Shown here one piece after another: positions 18,751 to 27,659 of a stretch of 39,651 nucleotides of DNA. Under the pieces are notes generated by a model. It saw only the letters and a program-made list of their open reading frames with translations. It made no database searches and had not been told where the DNA came from. The position numbers and the translations under genes were made by a program. The DNA comes from Bacillota bacterium (GTDB lineage: Bacteria; Bacillota; Dethiobacteria; DTU022), in the NCBI GenBank assembly GCA_012800855.1, contig JAAZIN010000108.1, forward strand, positions 1 to 39,651. Reading direction: 5' to 3'. The first letter of the stretch is position 1. Every line of letters starts with the position of its first letter.

Positions 18751-19521
18751 ATGGAGCGGGACGGGGCCCGCGAGAGGCAGCCTTACGAGGGCTTCGCCGC
18801 CATTTACGATCGCCTCATGGAGGGCGTGGATTATGAAGGCTGGGCCGATTACGTGGAGTCGCTGCTGCAGCGCTTCAAGCGGCGACCCCGCTCCTTGCTG
18901 GATCTCGCCTGCGGCACCGGCAGCTCTACGATACCCTTTGCCGCTCGCGGCTACCGGGTGGCGGGGGTAGACCTTTCCGAGGCCATGCTCCGGATAGCCC
19001 GGGCCAAGGCTGCCGCCGCGGGGCTGCAGGTTGACTTCTACCGCATGGATCTCCGTGAACTGCGCCTGCCGGGGCCCTTCGACCTGGTGCTCCTCTTCCA
19101 GGACGGGCTCAACTATCTTCTTGAAGAGCGGGAGCTCCGGCAGGCTTTCTCCGGCGTGCGGCAGCTGCTGCAGCCGGGCGGCCTCTTTATCTTCGACCTG
19201 ACCCGCCCCTCGCTGCGCCCGCATGAGGGTGGGCAATCCGTCTACTGGGCCGATGGGGGGGATTTCACCATGATCTGGGAAAGCCGCTACGACAGGGCTA
19301 GTGAAACCTGGGAGATACTGCTAACCGTTTTTCAGCTTGAAAATGGCGGCCTCTACCGCAAATTCCAGGAGCGCCACCGGGAAAAGGATTACCCGCCGGA
19401 GCTGGTGAGCCGCCTTCTTAAGGAGGAAGGATTCAAGCTCCTGGAGATCTATCCCACCTTCCGTCACACCCCCGCCACCGGTACCGAACCCAAGCTTACC
19501 TTCGTCGCCGAACCCAAATGA
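18751..19521 (+). CDS. Class I SAM-dependent methyltransferase
   Basis: FAAIYDRLMEGVDYEGW, LLDLACGTGSSTIPFAARGYRVAGVDLSEAMLRIAR. Confidence 0.9.
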   Translation: MERDGARERQPYEGFAAIYDRLMEGVDYEGWADYVESLLQRFKRRPRSLLDLACGTGSSTIPFAARGYRVAGVDLSEAMLRIARAKAAAAGLQVDFYRMDLRELRLPGPFDLVLLFQDGLNYLLEERELRQAFSGVRQLLQPGGLFIFDLTRPSLRPHEGGQSVYWADGGDFTMIWESRYDRASETWEILLTVFQLENGGLYRKFQERHREKDYPPELVSRLLKEEGFKLLEIYPTFRHTPATGTEPKLTFVAEPK

Positions 19522-19800
19522 AATCCCGTTTCATTTGCATTCCGATGGTGATTTATTCTTCAATCAAGCAACTTGGAAATAGCAAGAAAAGCCTGCCGAT
19601 GCTGCTGGAAATCATGCTTTGCTTGTCCGTGAAGGCGTACCGTGCAAGCCCACCTACGCTGGACCGGGAGTGCCCCCCTCCACAGAGGGCGGCCGGGGCA
19701 GTGCCCCGCCCATGCAAGTTTTACGATAACTATTGGATAACGTTAATGGTAAGGCATGAGCAAGGGCGGCAAGGATTATATATTAGAAGGCAGGAGGGGA
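19515..19800. other. Structured intergenic region; candidate non-coding RNA or degenerate element
   Basis: CAAATGAAA-tcccg-TTTCATTTG (19515-19537), CAAGCAA/TTGCTTG (19566-19572/19619-19625), CCCTC-caca-GAGGG and GGGGCA-g-TGCCCC hairpins. The overlapping ORF 19518-19808 does not resemble a protein. Confidence 0.25.
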
Positions 19801-19804
19801 TGAG

Positions 19805-20089
19805 ATGAAAGCTCTTTTCGGGATGATGGCGGCGCTGGCCCTTCTGGCGGTGGGACTTTATTTCCTGCCGCCCCCGGCGAGCGGATCGACCGGCACCTTC
19901 TTTGCCGCCCTCTGGCTGCTGGCGGCAGCCATTTCCGCCATAGCTTTCGGCAGGGAGCTGTTGCTGCTGCGGCAGCTTAATGCCATCCGCCGCCGCTGGC
20001 GCCTGGCCGCCCGGAAGCGGAGGTACCGCCCGGCGAGGGCTTTTACCCGCCTGGCACCTCTTCGGGAGCGGGAGAGACATCTAGATTGA
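19805..20089 (+). CDS. Small hypothetical membrane protein
   Basis: GGAGGGG upstream of ATG; two hydrophobic segments. Overlaps the 3' end of the convergent ytrI-like gene. Confidence 0.55.
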   Translation: MKALFGMMAALALLAVGLYFLPPPASGSTGTFFAALWLLAAAISAIAFGRELLLLRQLNAIRRRWRLAARKRRYRPARAFTRLAPLRERERHLD

Positions 20090-20498
20090 AGGTGGTCTCG
20101 GGGGCGATGACCACCCAGTTGACGTCGACGAGATAGTCTCTTTTCTCCACGGTGAGCTTGCGCCGCTGCAGCAGGGCAACGACCAGCTCCGGCTGCAGTT
20201 CATTAATCGCCGCCCCCATCAGCCCCGAGGTGATTTCGCCGGCCAGGCGCTGCAGCTCCAGCCTGGCAAAGGATTCAATCTCCCCCTGGATGATGAACTT
20301 TACGGAGCTGACGGTTTCTTTCCGCTCCTCTTCCCACATGGCTTCCATCCGGGAGAGCCTCTCTGTGGTTTCAAAAAGCTGCACCTTAAGCTTCTCCTTC
20401 TCCCAGTGCAGCTGCTCCAGGCTGCGGCTATGGCTGAGATGGACGAGTAGCCCGCCGGCCAGCGCCCCCAGGAGAAGCGCTCCCAAGATGCGGCGCAT
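20043..20498 (-). CDS. YtrI-like sporulation membrane protein
   Basis: N-terminal TM segment plus coiled-coil; sits immediately downstream of a ytrH homologue, as in Bacillus. Confidence 0.6.
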   Translation of the reverse strand: MRRILGALLLGALAGGLLVHLSHSRSLEQLHWEKEKLKVQLFETTERLSRMEAMWEEERKETVSSVKFIIQGEIESFARLELQRLAGEITSGLMGAAINELQPELVVALLQRRKLTVEKRDYLVDVNWVVIAPETTFNLDVSPAPEEVPGG

Positions 20499-20500
20499 GT

Positions 20501-20830
20501 CTATTCATATCCTTCCAGGGACTTTATGAGCACGTGGCCGAGATGAGCGCCGCAGAAAGCGCTGCCGATGATGAGGAGCTGCCTGGCCAGGCCCATGAAC
20601 TGCCTGCCGAGAACGCCGGCCTCGAAGCTCCTGATGATGCCGAAGGTTCCTCCCACGGCGGCAATGAGGGCCCATACTTTCAGTTCGCCGGAAAGCTCGA
20701 CCATGGTTTTAAGGGGGGGGCGGTGCAGCAGCGCTGCGCCCAGCGAGCCCAGCAGGCTGCCGCCCAGGTTGACCCCCAGGGCCACGCAGAAGGTCAATAA
20801 CAGGCTGTCGATAAGGCGATCGGAGTTCAC
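20501..20830 (-). CDS. ytrH: Sporulation protein YtrH
   Basis: ALGVNLGGSLLGSLGAAL...LKVWALIAAVGGTFGIIRSFEAGVLGRQF...RQLLIIGSAFCGAHLG matches the remembered YtrH pattern (LKIWALVAAIGGTF...SFERGIL). Located beside dnaE. Confidence 0.87.
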   Translation of the reverse strand: MNSDRLIDSLLLTFCVALGVNLGGSLLGSLGAALLHRPPLKTMVELSGELKVWALIAAVGGTFGIIRSFEAGVLGRQFMGLARQLLIIGSAFCGAHLGHVLIKSLEGYE

Positions 20831-20930
20831 TACGGTTCATCCCTTCAGCAAATAACTATGCCGCGGAAAGGAGATACTTGCCGGGAAGTAGAAATAAAAT
20901 AGCAAATTGGCTGCTGCTGGAGTGTTAAAA

Positions 20931-23900
20931 TTGTCGAATCAACAGTTTGTCCACCTGCATTGCCACACCGAGTACAGTCTCCTGGACGGGGCAGCCCGCA
21001 TCAAGGAGCTGGTCCGGCGGGCCGCGGAGCTGAACATGCCCGCCGTGGCCATCACCGACCACGGGGCCATGTTTGGCGTAATCGATTTTTACCGCGAGGC
21101 GCTGAAGGCCGGGGTTAAGCCCGTCATCGGCTGCGAGGTTTACGTGGCCCCGCGCTCCCGCTACCAGAAGGAGCCTAAGCTCGACGACTACCAATATCAC
21201 CTTGTACTCCTGGCCGAAAACGAGGCCGGGTACCGCAACCTCATGCGCATTGTCTCAGACGGCTACCTGGAAGGCTTCTACTACAAGCCGCGTGTGGATC
21301 ACGAACTCCTGGCGGAGCACGCCTCCGGGCTCATCGCCCTCAGCGGATGCCTCGGCGGCGAAATTCCCACCCTGCTGAAGCGGGGGGAGGAGGAAGCGGC
21401 CCGCAGCCTGGCCCTCCGCTACCGGGAAATTTTTGGACCAGACAATTTTTACCTGGAGCTGCAGGACCACCACCTGCCGGAGCAGGCGGAGGTAAACAAG
21501 GGCCTCTATCGCATCGCCCGCGATACCGGCATCGGGCTGGTGGCCACAAACGACGTGCACTACCTCTCGCGCGAGGATGCCGCGCTTCACGATGTTCTTC
21601 TCTGCATCCAAACGGGGAAGACGATTCACGACAGCGATCGCATGAGATTTGAAACAGAGGAGTTTTACTTCAAGAGCGCCGCGGAGATGGCCCAGCTCTT
21701 CAAGGACCATCCGGAGGCGCTGCAGAATACGCTGCGCATTGCCGAACGCTGCCAGGTTGAATTCCAGTTCAACCAGCTCAAACTGCCCGTCTACGATGTG
21801 CCGGAGGGAAAGGATGCCGCCGGCTACCTGGAAGAGCTCTGCCGCGAGGGGCTGAAGCGGCGCTACCCGGAGGTAACGGAGCAGCTGGAGCAGCGGCTCG
21901 CCTACGAGTTGAAGATCATCAACCAGATGGGCTACGCCAACTACTTTCTCATCGTCTGGGACCTGATCAAGTACGCCCGCAGCGCCGGCGTGATGGTGGG
22001 GCCGGGACGCGGCTCCGCCGCGGGCAGCCTCGTCGCCTACTGCCTGGGGATTACGAACATCGATCCCATCAGCAACGCCCTCCTCTTCGAGCGCTTTCTC
22101 AACCCCGATCGCGTCTCCATGCCCGATATTGACATTGATTTCTGCGACGACAAGCGCGAACTGGTCTTAAATTACGTGGCCCAGAAGTACGGCGCCGACA
22201 GGGTGGCGCAGATCATCACTTTTGGCACCATGGCTGCCCGGGGCGCGGTGCGCGACGTGGGCCGGGCGCTGGCCTTCCCCTACGGCGAAGTGGACCGGGT
22301 GGCCAAGATGATCCCCAACGAAATCGGCATGACCATCAGCCGGGCCCTGGAGCAGAGCAGGGAGCTGCAGGCCCTTTACCATGGCGATGAGCGCTACCGG
22401 CAGCTTCTCGACACCTCCATGGCGGTGGAGGGAATGCCTCGGCACGCCTCCATCCATGCCGCCGGGGTAGTCATCTCCCGCGACTCCCTGGTGAACCATG
22501 TCCCCCTGCTGAAAACAAATGACCAGACCGTGGTGACCCAGTTCCCCATGGGGACGCTGGAGCTGCTCGGCCTGCTGAAGATGGACTTCCTGGGCTTGAA
22601 GACGCTAAGCATCATTGAAGAGACGCTGGCCCAGATCCGCCGCCGGCACGGGCGCGAGATAAAACTGGAGGAGATTCCCCTGGACGACGAGGCCACCTAC
22701 CGCCTGCTTTCGCAGGGGGAAAGCACAGGGGTGTTCCAGCTGGAAAGCTCCGGGATGCGCAATGTCCTGCGGGAACTGATGCCCAACAAGTTTGCTGACA
22801 TCGTCGCCGTGGTCGCCCTCTACCGCCCCGGCCCGATGGAACAGATCCCCACCTTTATTGACAGCAAGCACGGGCGGAAGCCCATACAGTACCCCCACCC
22901 GGACCTGGAGCCCATCTTGAAGGAAACCTACGGGGTCATCGTCTACCAGGAGCAGATCATGGAGATTGCCGCCACCATGGCCGGCTTCACCCTGGCCCAG
23001 GCCGACCTGCTGCGCCGGGCCATCGGGAAGAAAAAGAAGGAGATTCTCGACCAGCAGCGGGATCTCTTCATCCAGGGCTGCATGAAGAAGGGCTATTCCC
23101 GCGAGCTGGCCGTAGAGGTCTACGACCTCATCCTGAAATTTGCCTCTTACGGCTTCAACAAGTCCCATGCCGCCGCCTACGCGCTCATCGCCTACCAGAC
23201 GGCGTACCTGAAGGCCAACTATCCCGTTGAATTCATGGCCTCGCTGATGACCGGCTACTGTAGCAACAGCGACAAGGTGGCCCTCTATATTGACGACTGC
23301 CGACGCCAGGGCATCGAGGTCCTGCCGCCGGATATCAATGAGAGCGAGATTAATTTCACGGTCATCGATGACCATCATATCCGCTTCGGCCTAGCGGCGG
23401 TAAAGAACGTGGGCATTGGGGCTATCGAGTCCATCCTCGAGGCAAGGCGCACCAAGCCCTTCGTCTCCCTGAAAGACTTTGCCTCGCGCGTTGACGGGCG
23501 CTACTGCAACCGCAAGGTGGTGGAAAGCCTGATCAAGTGCGGCGCCTTCGACAGCCTGGGCGGGCACCGGGCCCAGTACCTGGCCTGCCTCGAGGAGAGC
23601 ATTGCTGGGGGGCAGGTGGCGCAGCGGGAGCGGCAGAACGGGCAGATGAGCATGTTTGCGCTTCTGGACGGGGAGAGCAAAGAAGAGCTGCTGCGCGACC
23701 GGCTGCCAGATATCGAGGAGTTCTCGGAGAAGGAGAAGCTGGCCATGGAGAAGGAGATGCTCGGCTTCTACATCTCCGGGCACCCCCTGGAGCAGTACCG
23801 CCCCCTCCTGGAGCGGATGACCCATCTCACCCCCTGCGCCGAGCTGCAAGAGGTGGAAGACAGGAGCACGGTAAGCGTGGGGGGGATCGTTACCTCCGTC

Positions 23901-24380
23901 CGGACCATCTACACGAAGAAGGGCAAGCCCATGGCCTTTGTCAGGCTGGAAGACCTCAGCGGCAGCGTGGAGATCATCGTGTTCAGCGATCTCTATGAAC
24001 GGCGCGGGGATATCTTTCGCGAAGACAATCCCGTCCTGGTGAAGGGGAAGGTGGATATAAAAGAGGAGGAGGAGCCGAAGATTATCGCCGAATCGGCGGT
24101 GATGCTGCCGCGCGCCGGCAGGCAGCTATTCCTCAAGATTTCGCCGGGCACGCATCGCCAGACCCTGGCCAAGCTGCGGCAGTTGCTGCAAGGGGCAAAG
24201 GGCGACATGCCAGTGTTTATCTACTTTGAACGGGAGAAGAAAATGATCCTGCTTGACGAAAGCTGCCAGGCCACGGAGGATACCGCTTTCCTGGAGCAGC
24301 TGGAGCAGTTGCTGGGCCCCGGCTGCGTAAAGGTGGAGGAGTTGAAACCGGAACTCTGGAACACCCTAACTCAGAGGTGA
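20931..24380 (+). CDS. dnaE: DNA polymerase III subunit alpha (DnaE type)
   Basis: PHP HLHCHTEYSLLDGA, GPGRGSAAGSLVAYCLGIT, PDIDIDFCDDKR, YGFNKSHAAAYALIAYQTAYLK, clamp-binding-like QMSMF, OB-fold region. TTG 20931 is the likely start; the track extends to 20907. Confidence 0.96.
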   Translation: MSNQQFVHLHCHTEYSLLDGAARIKELVRRAAELNMPAVAITDHGAMFGVIDFYREALKAGVKPVIGCEVYVAPRSRYQKEPKLDDYQYHLVLLAENEAGYRNLMRIVSDGYLEGFYYKPRVDHELLAEHASGLIALSGCLGGEIPTLLKRGEEEAARSLALRYREIFGPDNFYLELQDHHLPEQAEVNKGLYRIARDTGIGLVATNDVHYLSREDAALHDVLLCIQTGKTIHDSDRMRFETEEFYFKSAAEMAQLFKDHPEALQNTLRIAERCQVEFQFNQLKLPVYDVPEGKDAAGYLEELCREGLKRRYPEVTEQLEQRLAYELKIINQMGYANYFLIVWDLIKYARSAGVMVGPGRGSAAGSLVAYCLGITNIDPISNALLFERFLNPDRVSMPDIDIDFCDDKRELVLNYVAQKYGADRVAQIITFGTMAARGAVRDVGRALAFPYGEVDRVAKMIPNEIGMTISRALEQSRELQALYHGDERYRQLLDTSMAVEGMPRHASIHAAGVVISRDSLVNHVPLLKTNDQTVVTQFPMGTLELLGLLKMDFLGLKTLSIIEETLAQIRRRHGREIKLEEIPLDDEATYRLLSQGESTGVFQLESSGMRNVLRELMPNKFADIVAVVALYRPGPMEQIPTFIDSKHGRKPIQYPHPDLEPILKETYGVIVYQEQIMEIAATMAGFTLAQADLLRRAIGKKKKEILDQQRDLFIQGCMKKGYSRELAVEVYDLILKFASYGFNKSHAAAYALIAYQTAYLKANYPVEFMASLMTGYCSNSDKVALYIDDCRRQGIEVLPPDINESEINFTVIDDHHIRFGLAAVKNVGIGAIESILEARRTKPFVSLKDFASRVDGRYCNRKVVESLIKCGAFDSLGGHRAQYLACLEESIAGGQVAQRERQNGQMSMFALLDGESKEELLRDRLPDIEEFSEKEKLAMEKEMLGFYISGHPLEQYRPLLERMTHLTPCAELQEVEDRSTVSVGGIVTSVRTIYTKKGKPMAFVRLEDLSGSVEIIVFSDLYERRGDIFREDNPVLVKGKVDIKEEEEPKIIAESAVMLPRAGRQLFLKISPGTHRQTLAKLRQLLQGAKGDMPVFIYFEREKKMILLDESCQATEDTAFLEQLEQLLGPGCVKVEELKPELWNTLTQR

Positions 24381-24386
24381 TCATGC

Positions 24387-25349
24387 TTGCAGAAAATTGT
24401 TGTTCTCACCAGCGGCGGGGATGCACCGGGAATGAACGCTGCCATCAGGGCGGTGGTGCGCACCGGGATCTATTACCAGATGGAGGTTTACGGCATCGAG
24501 GGAGGCTTTAGCGGCCTCTGCAGCGGCAGCGAGATGAAGAAATTCTCCCTCGGCTCGGTGGCCGGGATCATTCATCGCGGGGGGACAATCCTGCATACTG
24601 CCCGCGCTCCCGAATTCAAGGAGAAGGCCATGCAGGATCAGACGGCGCGCCGGCTGAAGGAAGCGAGCATCGAGGGCCTGGTGGTCATCGGCGGGGGAGG
24701 CTCATTCTGCGGCGCCCTGGCCCTCCATGAGCTGGGAGTGAAGACGGTGGGTATACCCGCCACCATTGACAATGACATCCCCGGCACTAGCAGCACCATC
24801 GGCTTTGACACGGCCGTCAACACCATACTCGACGCCATGAACCGGCTCCGCGACACCGCCACCTCGCACCAGCGCATATTCATCGTGGAAGTCATGGGCC
24901 GAGAGAGCGGCTTCATCGCCCTGGCGGCGGGCATTGCCGGCGGCGCCGAGGCCATCATTGTGCCTGAAATCAAGCCCGACCTGGAGGAAATCTGCCGCCG
25001 CCTGCTCAAGGGCATTGCCCGCAAAAAGACACACAGCCTGGTGATTGTCGCCGAAGGAGCAGCCAGCGCCTACGACATCGGCAAAGTGGTTCAGGAGAAG
25101 ACGAAGCTGGAGACGCGCGTAACGGTGCTGGGACACATCCAGCGCGGCGGCAGCCCCTCGGCGGTGGATCGGCTCCTGGGAAGCCGCATGGGCGCCGCGG
25201 CGGTGGAGCTGCTGCGGCAGGGACAGAGCGGGGTGATGACCGCCCTTCAGGGCGATGCCATTGTTCCCGTGCCCCTGTCCGTTGCCACCAGCGGAAGGCG
25301 CGAGCTTTCGCGGGACCTCTACGAAATGTCCGGGATCCTTGCCATGTAG
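24387..25349 (+). CDS. pfkA: 6-phosphofructokinase (ATP-PFK family) with altered GGDGS motif
   Basis: LTSGGDAPGMNAAIR, IHRGGTILHTAR, TIDNDIPGT, VEVMGRESGF, GHIQRGGSPSAVDR. The usual GGDGS reads GGGGS. Confidence 0.93.
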   Translation: MQKIVVLTSGGDAPGMNAAIRAVVRTGIYYQMEVYGIEGGFSGLCSGSEMKKFSLGSVAGIIHRGGTILHTARAPEFKEKAMQDQTARRLKEASIEGLVVIGGGGSFCGALALHELGVKTVGIPATIDNDIPGTSSTIGFDTAVNTILDAMNRLRDTATSHQRIFIVEVMGRESGFIALAAGIAGGAEAIIVPEIKPDLEEICRRLLKGIARKKTHSLVIVAEGAASAYDIGKVVQEKTKLETRVTVLGHIQRGGSPSAVDRLLGSRMGAAAVELLRQGQSGVMTALQGDAIVPVPLSVATSGRRELSRDLYEMSGILAM

Positions 25350-25404
25350 CCCTGCCGCGGCGGCGGAGCGGCACGCACCCATTAGAAGCAGGAGGCGGGT
25401 TTTC

Positions 25405-27156
25405 ATGCGGCGCACTAAAATCGTCTGCACTATTGGCCCCGCTTCGGAGAACCCGGAGGCGGTAGCCGCGCTCATTGAAGCGGGCATGGATGTGGCGCGG
25501 CTGAACTTTTCGCATGGTAAAAGCGAGGAGCACTGGCACCGGCTGCGCACCGTCCGCGAGGCCAGCCGGAAGCTGGGGAAGATTGTAGCCATCCTCGTGG
25601 ATACGCGCGGCCCGGAGGTGCGGACAGGCTTCCTGGAAAACGGCGAGTTCTTCCTGGAAGAGGGGACCGTCTTTACCCTCACCACCGCCCCCGGCTTTGG
25701 CAACCGCGAAAAGGTCTCCGTCAGCTACCCGGGCCTGGCGGAAGAAGTTAAACCTGGTCAGATCATCCTCGTCGATGACGGGCTTATTTCGCTGAGGGTG
25801 GAAAAAGTATGCGGCGAGGAGATTCGCTGCCGGGTGCTGCACGGCGGCATCCTGCGGAGCAACCGCGGCCTCAACCTGCCCGGGGCGGAGCTAAAGCTGC
25901 CGGCACTGAGCGAAGCGGACCGCGCCGATCTAAAAAAGGCGCTGGAGATGGGGGTGCACTTTGTCGCCGCCTCATTTTCGCGCAGACGCGATGATATCCT
26001 GGAGGTGCGCCGCTTTCTGGAAAGCGAGCACAGCGAAGCGAAGGTCATTGCCAAGATTGAAAACAGCAGCGGTCTGGATAATTTTGAGCAGATTCTTGAG
26101 GCCGCCGACGGGGTCATGATAGCGCGGGGCGACCTGGGGGTGGAGATCCCCGCCGAAGAGGTGCCCCTCATTCAAAAGAAGATCATCCGCCTGTGCAACC
26201 GCGCCGGCAAGCCGGTGATTACCGCCACCCAGATGCTCGACAGCATGATCCGCCATCCCCGGCCCACGCGGGCCGAGGCCAGCGACGTGGCCAATGCCAT
26301 CTTTGACGGTACCGACGCCGTCATGCTGTCCGGGGAAACCGCCATAGGGCGCTATCCCGTGGAGTCGGTGAAGACCATGGCCCGCATCAGCCGGCGGGCG
26401 GAAGAAGCCCTTGACTTTAGGCGAATCCTCGCTGAGGGCCGGTCCGCGGTGAAGAAAAATGTCACCGACGCCATCAGCTTCTCCACCTGCGAGGTAGCGG
26501 AGGAGCTGGAGGCGGCGGCGATCATCACCTCCACGGAATCGGGCCATACGGCGAGAATGGTTTCCAAGTATAAGCCGCGGGCGCCCATCATTGCCGTAAC
26601 CCCGCGGGAGCGGGTGGCGGCGCAGCTGCAGCTCACCTGGGGGGTGACCCCCGTGCTCTGTCCCCCGGCAGAGACAACGGACGAGATGTTCCACACCGCC
26701 ATCAGGGTCTCCAAGGAAGCAGGGCTGATCAAGGACGGCGATCTTGTCGTCATCACCGCCGGGGTGCCGGTGGGCGTTTCCGGGACGACAAACCTGCTGC
26801 GCGTGGAAAATGTTGGCGAAATCGTGGTCAAGGGAACGGGGATCGGCAAGAAGGCGGTTTTCGGGAAAGCGGTGGTCGTAAAAGACGAGCCCGACCTGGC
26901 CGGGGTGGAGGAGGGGGCCATTCTCGTCACCGGGGCCGCAGACGGCTCCTTTCTGCCGGCCCTGGAGAAGGCGGCGGCGCTGGTCACCGAGGAGGGCGGG
27001 CTTAGCTCCTGCGGCGCCATCATGGCCCTGCACTTGGGGAAGCCGGCCATCGTGGGGGCGGAGAAGGCCACCCAACTCATCCGTTCCGGCGATCCCATCA
27101 CCGTGGACAGCGCCAGGGGCCTGGTGTACCGCGGCAAGGCCGCCGTGGCCAGGTAG
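25405..27156 (+). CDS. pyk: Pyruvate kinase with C-terminal PEP-utilizer-type domain
   Basis: MRRTKIVCTIGPAS, LNFSHG, DTRGPEVRTG, MIARGDLGVEIP, TATQMLDSMI, SGETAIGRYPVE. C-terminal GAILVTGAADGSFLPALEKAAALVTEEGGLSSCGAIMALHLGKPAIVGAEKAT. Confidence 0.96.
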   Translation: MRRTKIVCTIGPASENPEAVAALIEAGMDVARLNFSHGKSEEHWHRLRTVREASRKLGKIVAILVDTRGPEVRTGFLENGEFFLEEGTVFTLTTAPGFGNREKVSVSYPGLAEEVKPGQIILVDDGLISLRVEKVCGEEIRCRVLHGGILRSNRGLNLPGAELKLPALSEADRADLKKALEMGVHFVAASFSRRRDDILEVRRFLESEHSEAKVIAKIENSSGLDNFEQILEAADGVMIARGDLGVEIPAEEVPLIQKKIIRLCNRAGKPVITATQMLDSMIRHPRPTRAEASDVANAIFDGTDAVMLSGETAIGRYPVESVKTMARISRRAEEALDFRRILAEGRSAVKKNVTDAISFSTCEVAEELEAAAIITSTESGHTARMVSKYKPRAPIIAVTPRERVAAQLQLTWGVTPVLCPPAETTDEMFHTAIRVSKEAGLIKDGDLVVITAGVPVGVSGTTNLLRVENVGEIVVKGTGIGKKAVFGKAVVVKDEPDLAGVEEGAILVTGAADGSFLPALEKAAALVTEEGGLSSCGAIMALHLGKPAIVGAEKATQLIRSGDPITVDSARGLVYRGKAAVAR

Positions 27157-27171
27157 TGCCTTAAGCTTTAA

Positions 27172-27198
27172 TGCAGGCCGGGCCTTTGCCCGACTGCA
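27172..27198. other. Intergenic hairpin
   Basis: TGCAG-G-CCGGGC ctt GCCCG-A-CTGCA stem-loop between pyk and the thioesterase gene; no T run. Confidence 0.4.
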
Positions 27199-27216
27199 CA
27201 AGCGAGGAATGGGGCT

Positions 27217-27642
27217 ATGTACAGAAATGAAACCAGGATTAGAGTACGCTACAAAGAGACCGACGCCATGGGGATAGCCTACCATGCCAACTACTTTGTC
27301 TGGTTTGAAATCGGCCGGACGGAGTGGATGCGCGCCCTGGGGCTGCCCTACCGCGACTTGGAAAAAAGCGGCATCTACCTGCCGGTGATCAAGGCCAGCT
27401 GCGAGTACCGCTCCGCCGCCCGCTACGACGACGAGCTCACCATTATCACCCTCCTGGAAAGCCTGCGCGCCGTCAGGATCTCTTTCCTTTACGAGATCCG
27501 CTGCGGGGAGCGGCTCCTGGCGCGCGGCAGCACCGAGCACGCCTTCGTTGACGAGAGGGGGCGCCCGGTAGCCCTGCGCAAAAAGAATCCCTTTCTATGG
27601 CGAAAGCTCTGCCAGGTGCTGGAGGGGCGCCACGGCAGTTAA
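27217..27642 (+). CDS. Acyl-CoA thioesterase (YbgC/4HBT hotdog family)
   Basis: RVRYKETDAMGIAYHANYFVWFEIGRTEWMRALG catalytic pattern. Confidence 0.92.
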   Translation: MYRNETRIRVRYKETDAMGIAYHANYFVWFEIGRTEWMRALGLPYRDLEKSGIYLPVIKASCEYRSAARYDDELTIITLLESLRAVRISFLYEIRCGERLLARGSTEHAFVDERGRPVALRKKNPFLWRKLCQVLEGRHGS

Positions 27643-27659
27643 GCTCCCGGGCCCCAGGG

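Noticed and set aside
19518-19808. 96-aa ORF in the 19.5-19.8 kb gap
   Set aside because: Low-complexity, no plausible RBS or domain; region looks non-coding with strong inverted repeats.
24690-24704. PfkA as a PPi-dependent enzyme
   Set aside because: The PPi marker (Asp following the conserved Asp, GGDDS) is absent; the motif is GGGGS, so donor cannot be assigned from sequence.
25972-27540. 522-aa minus-strand ORF antisense to pyk
   Set aside because: Lies opposite clear pyk and thioesterase coding sequence; composition is typical of GC-rich antisense frames and has no recognisable domain.
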